Shown one piece after another: positions 57,585 through 64,000 of a stretch of 64,000 nt of DNA. A program made the position numbers and the translations under genes. The DNA is from Burkholderia territorii (GTDB lineage: Bacteria; Pseudomonadota; Gammaproteobacteria; Burkholderiales; Burkholderiaceae), in NCBI RefSeq assembly GCF_902833055.1, contig NZ_CADFEJ010000013.1, forward strand, positions 1 through 64,000, read 5' to 3'. Position 1 is the stretch's first letter; each line of letters begins with the position of its first letter. Below the pieces are notes generated by a model, which was given only the letters and a program-made list of their open reading frames with translations, was not told where the DNA came from and ran no database searches.

Positions 57585-58557
57585 GCGCCGCTTTCCATCC
57601 TCCTTCCCGCGCGCACTCGGCGGGGGTCTTCCCCGCCGCGCGCCGCGCGTCCAGTTCGTCGCACAGCAGCTTGTATTCGGCGACTTCCTGAAGCAGCCAG
57701 GTTCTGAACGCCTGCACGCGCGGCGTGTTCACGAGCGGCGGCGGACACACGAAAAAATAGTGCCACGGGCTTTGCCCGTCGATGTCGAACAGGCGCACGA
57801 GGCGCCCGTCCAGCAGGTCGTGTACCGCGAGCGAGCGGCGCACCAGCGCGATGCCCTGGCCGTCGATCGCGGCCAGCAGCAGGTTCGACGAATCCTGGTA
57901 CAGAATTCCCCGTTTCGGCTCGGTCAGCGTATCGAGCCCGGCCGCGTCGAACCACGGCCGCCACAGCTCGTCGTCCGAGCGCAGCAGGTTGTAATGCACG
58001 AGATCGGCGGGCGTTTGCGGCAGCTTGCCGCCGTTCAGTGTCGGTGAGCATGCCGGAAAGAACACCTCCTCGAACAACGGCTCGACGTGCAGCCCCGGAT
58101 AGTGGCCGGAGCCGAAGCGGATCGCGAGGTCGACGTCGTCGCGCGCGAAATCGGTGAGCGAGTTGGTCGACTGCAGCTCGACGTCGATTTCCGGATGCCG
58201 CTCGATGAACGTGCCGATGCGCGGCGTGATGAAGCGCGCCGCGAACGACGACAGCATCGACACCACCAGCCGCCGGCCGCGGTCGCTTGCGCGCACGTCG
58301 CGCGTCGCATCGGCGATCACCATCAGCGCGGTGCGGACCTGCTGCGCGTAGCGCATGCCGGCGTCGGTCAGGCACAGCCGCTTGCCGTTGCGCGTGAACA
58401 GCTGCACGCCGAGCTCCTCCTCGAGCGCGCGAACCTGGTGGCTGACCGCGCCGTGCGTGACGTACAGCTCGTCGGCGGCGCGGGAGAAATTCTCGTGGCG
58501 GGCGGCGGCTTCGAACGCACGGATCGCGTTCAGCGCGGGCAGCTGGCGGAGGTCCAT
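57568..58557 (-). CDS. LysR family transcriptional regulator, GcvA-like
   Basis: This 329-residue regulator has an N-terminal winged helix-turn-helix (AIRAFEAAARHENFSRAADELYVTHGAVSHQVRALEEELG covers residues 12-51; here split across the motif SRAADELYVTHGAVSHQ). The substrate-binding domain follows from about 95. Sequence and length are of the GcvA group. It is divergent from the DUF2917 gene with 102 bases between. A CTAAT at 58561-58565, the GcvA-box core, lies just before its start and may be a self-regulation site. Its last codons overlap ybeD. Confidence 0.9.
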   Translation of the reverse strand: MDLRQLPALNAIRAFEAAARHENFSRAADELYVTHGAVSHQVRALEEELGVQLFTRNGKRLCLTDAGMRYAQQVRTALMVIADATRDVRASDRGRRLVVSMLSSFAARFITPRIGTFIERHPEIDVELQSTNSLTDFARDDVDLAIRFGSGHYPGLHVEPLFEEVFFPACSPTLNGGKLPQTPADLVHYNLLRSDDELWRPWFDAAGLDTLTEPKRGILYQDSSNLLLAAIDGQGIALVRRSLAVHDLLDGRLVRLFDIDGQSPWHYFFVCPPPLVNTPRVQAFRTWLLQEVAEYKLLCDELDARRAAGKTPAECAREGGWKAALRARP

Positions 58558-58659
58558 TTGCTAATTTTCCTCACATCGACGTGAAAAATGGTCGTTTGGT
58601 CGAGCCCCTTCAAATGACTACGATTGTAGCCATCGAAGCATTTATTGGCGGAGTCGATC

Positions 58660-58986
58660 ATGCAAGAAATTTCTTCAAGCATCACGTTCGAAATCCCTCC
58701 CGGCGAAACCGTGCCGATGAAGGTGCAACGCAGCACGCGTCTGACGGTGCAATGCGGGCCGGTGTGGGCGACGCGCAGCAACGACGTCGAGGACTACTTC
58801 CTGGTCGACGGCGAGACGCTGCGGCTGCGCCGCGGCGAGCGGCTGTGGTTGAGCGCGGAAAGCGGGCAGGGCGCGCAGGTGGCGTTCTCGGTGTCGCGGC
58901 CGGCCGGCGAGGTTGCGCGCGGCGCGCTCGCACGGCTGCGTCACCGCGTGAATGCGCTGTTCCACGACGGCTGGCGCACCGTCTGA
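58660..58986 (+). CDS. DUF2917 domain-containing protein
   Basis: This 108-residue protein has the beta-rich DUF2917 core: FEIPPGETVPMKVQRSTRLTV, GPVWATRSNDVEDYFLVDGE, and LRRGERLWLSAE. The fold suggests a cupin-like barrel; the function is unknown. The start at 58660 has GGAG upstream; an upstream in-frame start five codons earlier is possible. It is divergent from the LysR gene, which probably regulates it. Confidence 0.85.
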   Translation: MQEISSSITFEIPPGETVPMKVQRSTRLTVQCGPVWATRSNDVEDYFLVDGETLRLRRGERLWLSAESGQGAQVAFSVSRPAGEVARGALARLRHRVNALFHDGWRTV

Positions 58987-59069
58987 CGCGCCTTTCCTCC
59001 GACGGATGCGCGCGATCCGTCCCCTTCTGAAGCCGGCGAGACGCATGGGTTTTCGGTAAACTACCGGCC

Positions 59070-59825
59070 ATGTCCGTCTCGCCGGTTGCCATCGTGTCCA
59101 CGCCTGTCGCTGTTTCCGAATCGCCCGCCGGGTCTCCGGTTCAGCCCGTCGTGCCGGTCACCGTGCGCTGGCGGGGCAGCGAGGCGTACGAGACGAGCTT
59201 CGACGCGATGCGCGCGTTCACCGACACGCGCACGGCCGACACCGGCGACGAAATCTGGGTCGTCGAGCATCCGCCCGTCTACACGCTCGGCCAGGCCGGC
59301 GACCCGGCCCACCTGCTGGTGGCCGACAGCGGCGTGCCGCTCGTGAAGGTCGACCGCGGCGGACAAATCACCTACCACGGCCCCGGCCAGATCGTCGTCT
59401 ATTTGCTGCTGGACCTGCGCCGGCGCAAGCTGATGGTGCGCACGCTCGTGACGAAGATCGAGGAGGCCGTGATCGAAACCCTCGCGGCGTATAATCTCGC
59501 TTCGGTCCGCAAGGCGGGCGCGCCGGGAATCTACGTGGCATCCGGCGTGCACGAAGGCGCGAAGATCGCGGCCCTCGGCCTGAAGATCCGCAACGGCTGC
59601 AGCTATCACGGGCTGAGCCTGAACGTGAAGATGGATCTGCGCCCGTTTCTCGCGATCAACCCGTGCGGCTATGCCGGACTGGAAACCGTCGACATGGCGA
59701 GCCTCGAGGTTGCCGCCGACTGGAACGACGTCGCCCACACGCTGGTGGGGCGTCTGATCGCCAACCTCGACGGCGAATCCGCGGCCGCCGACAAGCCGCA
59801 GGCACTGGAACATTCGAATGACTGA
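59070..59825 (+). CDS. lipB: Octanoyltransferase
   Basis: This 251-residue enzyme transfers octanoate from acyl-carrier protein to the lipoyl domains of 2-oxoacid dehydrogenases. The catalytic cysteine is C199 ([11 protein letters not shown]) and the lysine is K165 ([19 protein letters not shown]). [17 protein letters not shown] (residues 95-111) is the family hallmark. The N-terminal 30 residues are Pro/Val-rich and not conserved, so a later start is possible but I see none with better support. It overlaps lipA by eight bases. Confidence 0.94.
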   Translation: MSVSPVAIVSTPVAVSESPAGSPVQPVVPVTVRWRGSEAYETSFDAMRAFTDTRTADTGDEIWVVEHPPVYTLGQAGDPAHLLVADSGVPLVKVDRGGQITYHGPGQIVVYLLLDLRRRKLMVRTLVTKIEEAVIETLAAYNLASVRKAGAPGIYVASGVHEGAKIAALGLKIRNGCSYHGLSLNVKMDLRPFLAINPCGYAGLETVDMASLEVAADWNDVAHTLVGRLIANLDGESAAADKPQALEHSND

Positions 59826-60810
59826 CGTTACCGCTTCCCCCGCACCGGCCGATTCGGCCGCGACCCCTGCCTACGATCCGACCGCCAAGCAGAAGGCGCA
59901 GGCGAAGACGGCGCGCATCCCGATCAAGGTCATTCCGATCGAGAAGCTGAAGAAGCCGGAATGGATCCGCGTGAAGGCGGCCACCGGCAGCTCGCGCTTC
60001 AACGAGATCAAGACGATCCTGCGAGAGCACAACCTGCACACCGTGTGCGAGGAAGCGAGCTGCCCGAACATCGGCGAATGCTTCGGCAAGGGCACGGCGA
60101 CGTTCATGATCATGGGCGACAAGTGCACGCGCCGCTGCCCGTTCTGCGACGTCGGCCACGGCCGTCCCGATCCGCTCGACGCGGATGAACCGAAGAACCT
60201 CGCGCGCACGATCGCAGCACTCAAGCTCAAGTACGTGGTGATCACGAGCGTCGACCGCGACGACCTGCGCGACGGCGGCGCGGCTCACTTCGTCGAGTGC
60301 ATCCGCGAAGTGCGCGAGCAATCGCCGGAAACGCGCATCGAGATCCTGACGCCGGACTTCCGCGGCCGTCTCGACCGCGCGATCTCGATCCTGAACGCGG
60401 CGCCGCCCGACGTGATGAACCACAACCTCGAAACGGTGCCGCGCCTGTACAAGGAAGCGCGCCCGGGTTCGGACTACGCGCACTCGCTGAAGCTGCTGAA
60501 GGACTTCAAGGCGCTGCATCCGGACGTCGCGACGAAGTCGGGCCTGATGGTCGGCCTCGGCGAGACCGAAGAGGAAATCCTGCAGGTGATGCGCGACCTG
60601 CGCGCGCACGACGTCGACATGCTGACGATCGGCCAGTATCTGCAGCCGTCGGAGCACCACCTGCCGGTGCGTGCTTACGTGCATCCGGACACGTTCAAGA
60701 TGTACGAGGAAGAAGCGTACAAGATGGGCTTCACGCACGCGGCCGTCGGCGCGATGGTGCGTTCGAGCTATCACGCCGATCTGCAGGCGCATGGGGCGGG
60801 GGTGGTCTGA
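59818..60810 (+). CDS. lipA: Lipoyl synthase
   Basis: This 330-residue radical SAM enzyme inserts two sulfurs into the octanoyl chain. Both iron-sulfur sites are present: auxiliary C77, C82, C88 and SAM-cluster C103, C107, C110 ([11 protein letters not shown]). The C-terminal serine motif reads [12 protein letters not shown]. The gene starts inside lipB, so the two are coupled. It ends at a terminator 37 bases later. Confidence 0.97.
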   Translation: MTDVTASPAPADSAATPAYDPTAKQKAQAKTARIPIKVIPIEKLKKPEWIRVKAATGSSRFNEIKTILREHNLHTVCEEASCPNIGECFGKGTATFMIMGDKCTRRCPFCDVGHGRPDPLDADEPKNLARTIAALKLKYVVITSVDRDDLRDGGAAHFVECIREVREQSPETRIEILTPDFRGRLDRAISILNAAPPDVMNHNLETVPRLYKEARPGSDYAHSLKLLKDFKALHPDVATKSGLMVGLGETEEEILQVMRDLRAHDVDMLTIGQYLQPSEHHLPVRAYVHPDTFKMYEEEAYKMGFTHAAVGAMVRSSYHADLQAHGAGVV

Positions 60811-60846
60811 GCGCCATTGGCCTGCTCCGCAGGAGCCGTGCAGTCG

Positions 60847-60876
60847 AAAAAAGCCCGCAGCGATGCGGGCTTTTTC
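60847..60876 (+). terminator. Rho-independent terminator after lipA
   Basis: Stem GCCCGCA / TGCGGGC (60853-60859 and 60864-60870) with loop GCGA, an A-run before and five T after. Confidence 0.88.
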
Positions 60877-61064
60877 GTTGGCGCGGCCGCCGAGCAGGCG
60901 TTCGCACGACATTCGCCACCCGACCGGACACGCGATCCAGTCGAACGTGAAAAGCAAAGCTGGAGCGGCATCGATAGCTTCGCAGGATAAGTTCGCTCCC
61001 GCCGCGCGCAAAGCCCGTAAAGTCGGCTCTCCCGCAGCAATGCACGCATTCGAAGGAGAGCCGC

Positions 61065-62081
61065 ATGTCCCGTTTCAGCCTCGTGGGCCGCGCCGCAGTC
61101 GCGCTGGCCGCCTTTGCCGTACTCGGCGCGGCGCACGCCGAATCGCGCGAAGTCGTGATCGCGTACCAGGACATGGTCGTGCCGTGGCGCTACGCGCAGG
61201 CGAGCGGTGAAGTCGAAAAGGCCACCGGCTACAAGGTCACGTTCCGCAAGCTCGACAGCGGCGCCGACGTGATCCGCGCGCTCGCGTCGGGCTCCGTGCA
61301 GCTCGGCGAGGCAGGCTCCAGCCCGATCGCGGCCGGCCTGTCGCAGGGGCTCGACATCTCGCTGTTCTGGGTGCTCGACAACATCAACGACGCCGAGGCG
61401 CTCGTCGCGCGCAACGGCTCGGGCGTGACGAGCGTCGCCGCGCTCAAGGGCAGGAAGATCGGCGTGCCGTTCGTGTCGACGTCGCATTTCCATACGCTCG
61501 TCGCGCTGCAGGCCGCCGGCGTGAATCCGAACGACGTGAAGATCGTCAACCTGCGCCCGCCCGAGGTCGCGGCCGCGTGGACGCGCGGCGACATCGACGC
61601 GACCTATATCTGGGATCCGGTGCTCGCGAAGGTCAAGCAGTCGGGCACCGTGCTGACCACGTCGGGGCAGGTCGCGAAGGAAAGCGGCAAGGCCACGTTC
61701 GACGGTTTCGTCGTGAGCCGCAAGTTCGCGCGTGCCAACCCCGAATTCGTCGAGCGCTTCGTGAAGGTGCTGGCGGCCGCCGATGCGGATTATCGCGCGC
61801 ATGCGGCGGCGTGGAAGGTCGGCTCGCCGCAGGTCGCGGCGGTGGCGAAGGTGTCCGGCGCGAACGCGCAGGACGTGCCGGCCAGCCTCGCGCTCTACGC
61901 ATTCCCGACGCCGGCCGAGCAGGCATCGCCGACGTGGCTCGGCGGCGGCGCGCAATCGGGCGCCGCGAAGTCGCTCGCGGCCACGGCCACGTTCCTCAAA
62001 TCGCAAGGCACGATCCAGACGGTGCTGTCCGACTACTCGGTCGGCGTCGATCCGCAGTTCGTGCAGAAGGCCGCGCGCTGA
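61065..62081 (+). CDS. tauA: Taurine/sulfonate ABC transporter substrate-binding protein
   Basis: This 338-residue periplasmic binding protein has a signal peptide (VALAAFAVLGAAHA). It matches the TauA family: VVIAYQDMVVPWRYAQASGE, DSGADVIRALASGSVQLGEAGSSP, GRKIGVPFVSTSHFHTLVAL and DIDATYIWDPVLAKV. It should bind taurine or a related alkanesulfonate, used as a sulfur source. The start is fixed by AAGGAG. It begins the tauABC operon, whose promoter should lie in 60877-61064. Confidence 0.9.
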   Translation: MSRFSLVGRAAVALAAFAVLGAAHAESREVVIAYQDMVVPWRYAQASGEVEKATGYKVTFRKLDSGADVIRALASGSVQLGEAGSSPIAAGLSQGLDISLFWVLDNINDAEALVARNGSGVTSVAALKGRKIGVPFVSTSHFHTLVALQAAGVNPNDVKIVNLRPPEVAAAWTRGDIDATYIWDPVLAKVKQSGTVLTTSGQVAKESGKATFDGFVVSRKFARANPEFVERFVKVLAAADADYRAHAAAWKVGSPQVAAVAKVSGANAQDVPASLALYAFPTPAEQASPTWLGGGAQSGAAKSLAATATFLKSQGTIQTVLSDYSVGVDPQFVQKAAR

Positions 62082-62918
<837 letters not shown>

Positions 62919-62989
62919 TGCACGAGTTCGCGCGGCACGGCGCGTCCGTCGGGCGCGGCCGGATCAGTACTTTGCACAGGCAGGACGAC

Positions 62990-63883
62990 ATGAGCACGCA
63001 GGATTCCTGGCCGGCCGATCGAGCGGTCGCACCATTCGCGCAGGACGAGCGCAGCACGCCAGGGCAGCGCGCGGTGCGGGCGCCACGCGCATCGCATCGC
63101 TACCGGTTGCCCGGGCAGGGGCGGACGGCCGCGCTCAGCGCGGCGACGGTCGCGGCGCTGGCCGTGCTGTGGTGGGTCGCGACGCATCTGCAGTGGCTGC
63201 CGCCGCTGTTCCTGCCCACGCCGGAAGCGGTGTGGGCCGCGTTCGTCGACGCATGGCACGGCCGGATCCAGGGCGGCCTGCCGTTGTCCGACCATCTGTT
63301 GTGGAGCGCCGCGCGCGTGTTCGGCGCGTTCGTATTCGCCACCGCGATCGGCGTGCCGACGGGCATCCTGATGGGCGTGAGCCGCATCGCGCGCGGCGTG
63401 CTCGATCCGCTGCTGGAGTTTTACCGGCCGCTGCCGCCGCTTGCGTACCTGCCGCTCGTGGTGATCTGGTTCGGCATCGACGAGACGGCGAAGCTGGTCG
63501 TGATCTTTCTCGCGTGCTTCGCGCCGATCGCGATGGCCGCCCGCGCGGGCGTGCGCGCGGCGACGGTCGAGCAGATCAACGCCGCGTATTCGCTCGGCGG
63601 CAGCTTCGCGCAGATCGTGCGCCACGTCGTGCTGCCGGCCGCGCTGCCGGAAATCCTCACCGGCCTGCGGATCGCGATCGGCTTCGGCTGGACGACGCTC
63701 GTCGCGGCCGAGATGGTCGCCGCGACGGCCGGCCTCGGGCAGATGGTGCTCAATGCGTCGAGCTTCCTGCGCACGGATATCGTCGTGATGGGCATCCTGA
63801 TCATCGGCGCGATCGCGTGGCTGTTCGATCTCGCGATGCGATGGGTCGAGCGGCGGGTGGTGCCGTGGAAAGGGCGCGGGTGA
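62990..63883 (+). CDS. tauC: Taurine/sulfonate ABC transporter permease
   Basis: This 297-residue inner-membrane protein has five to six hydrophobic segments. The EAA-type loop reads AAYSLGGSFAQIVRHVVLPAALPEILTGL (residues about 200-228; shown by its parts SLGGSFAQ and VVLPAALPEILTG). The start at 62990 has AGGA four to five bases upstream. An ATG at 62918, overlapping the tauB stop, would add 24 residues and is possible. No tauD (taurine dioxygenase) follows in the window; the next gene is on the other strand. Confidence 0.9.
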   Translation: MSTQDSWPADRAVAPFAQDERSTPGQRAVRAPRASHRYRLPGQGRTAALSAATVAALAVLWWVATHLQWLPPLFLPTPEAVWAAFVDAWHGRIQGGLPLSDHLLWSAARVFGAFVFATAIGVPTGILMGVSRIARGVLDPLLEFYRPLPPLAYLPLVVIWFGIDETAKLVVIFLACFAPIAMAARAGVRAATVEQINAAYSLGGSFAQIVRHVVLPAALPEILTGLRIAIGFGWTTLVAAEMVAATAGLGQMVLNASSFLRTDIVVMGILIIGAIAWLFDLAMRWVERRVVPWKGRG

Positions 63884-63893
63884 CGCGAACGCA

Positions 63894-63911
63894 GGCGGCG
63901 CACGCGCCGCC
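63894..63911. terminator. Possible hairpin between convergent tauC and ggt genes
   Basis: Stem GGCGGCG / CGCCGCC (63894-63900 and 63905-63911) with a four-base loop. There is no T-run, so its role as a terminator is uncertain. Confidence 0.3.
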
Positions 63912-63925
63912 CGTTCCCGCCGGCC

Positions 63926-64000
63926 TCAATCGCCCATCGCGATCCCTTCGCGCCGCGGGTCCGCGCCGCCGAACCACACCGTCTGCCCCTGCACGTTCAG
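63926..64000 (-). CDS. Gamma-glutamyltransferase, C-terminal end (partial)
   Basis: The last 24 codons of a minus-strand gene that runs out of the window. They read LNVQGQTVWFGGADPRREGI followed by AMGD and a TGA stop. The GADPRREG ending is the characteristic C-terminus of gamma-glutamyltransferases, periplasmic enzymes that cleave glutathione. The assignment rests on this short tail only. Confidence 0.6.
   Translation of the reverse strand: MNVQGQTVWFGGADPRREGIAMGD

Overview
The window is about 68% GC and reads as ordinary core chromosome of a Burkholderia species sensu stricto, probably of the B. cepacia complex. This is an inference from codon use, from gene families typical of Burkholderiales (DUF3567, DUF1840, DUF2917, PhaM, the bioA-F-D-B order, MetH split over two genes) and from the dac-dat-ybeD-lipB-lipA neighbourhood. 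I see no rRNA, tRNA, phage, insertion sequence, CRISPR array or resistance island. I found no undescribed multi-gene system. The most unusual DNA is the repeat array at the left edge.

Layout. 1-1260 is non-coding. It holds three identical 90-bp tandem repeats plus decayed copies, a second arm of the same repeat in inverted orientation with the same 90-bp period, and a terminator-like interrupted palindrome. 1261-4833 is a single-chain indolepyruvate ferredoxin oxidoreductase. Next come a CPA1 Na+/H+ antiporter (-), a c-di-GMP EAL phosphodiesterase (+) and cutC (+). 9162-13550 is the biotin operon bioA-bioF-bioD-bioB (-), with ATGA overlaps at two of its junctions. 14085-19350 holds, all on the minus strand, a secreted alpha/beta hydrolase, a YchJ protein, an SDR, a beta-carbonic anhydrase and aceK. 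19724-29017 holds an MBL hydrolase (+), then an ABC-F ATPase, an orphan dipeptide-binding protein, another SDR, dsbA, a SPOR protein and argS (all -). A 9-bp tandem repeat lies between the dipeptide-binding protein and the second SDR.

29218-36460 holds a DUF1840 gene (+), then (-) the two halves of cobalamin-dependent methionine synthase, DUF3567, a TonB-like/DUF3108 fusion and an IclR regulator. Divergent from IclR is a + strand group: FAH hydrolase, enoyl-CoA hydratase-like protein, PhaM and a patatin phospholipase. A ferritin-like di-iron protein and rfaE2 follow. 42662-48099 (-) carries a small membrane protein, coaX, birA (ligase without a DNA-binding domain), a Sel1-repeat protein and a periplasmic cyclic nucleotide phosphodiesterase lipoprotein.

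48437-53370 (+) is an MCE lipid-transport operon (MlaE-like permease, MlaF-like ATPase, MlaD-like MCE protein, PqiC-like lipoprotein) followed by a VanZ-family protein. Then come a [2Fe-2S] thioredoxin-like ferredoxin, an alpha/beta hydrolase, a D,D-carboxypeptidase, a D-amino-acid aminotransferase and ybeD. A GcvA-like LysR gene (-) faces a DUF2917 gene. lipB-lipA provide lipoate synthesis, tauABC is a sulfonate importer, and the window ends in the C-terminus of a gamma-glutamyltransferase (-).

Functional links. Biotin synthesis (bioA-F-D-B), biotin attachment (birA) and lipoate synthesis (ybeD-lipB-lipA) all lie here. Because this BirA has no helix-turn-helix, it should not be the repressor of the bio operon. 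Cell-envelope functions recur: carboxypeptidase and D-amino-acid metabolism, MCE lipid transport, heptose activation, SPOR and DsbA. Several operons use ATGA stop/start overlaps, which suggests translational coupling.
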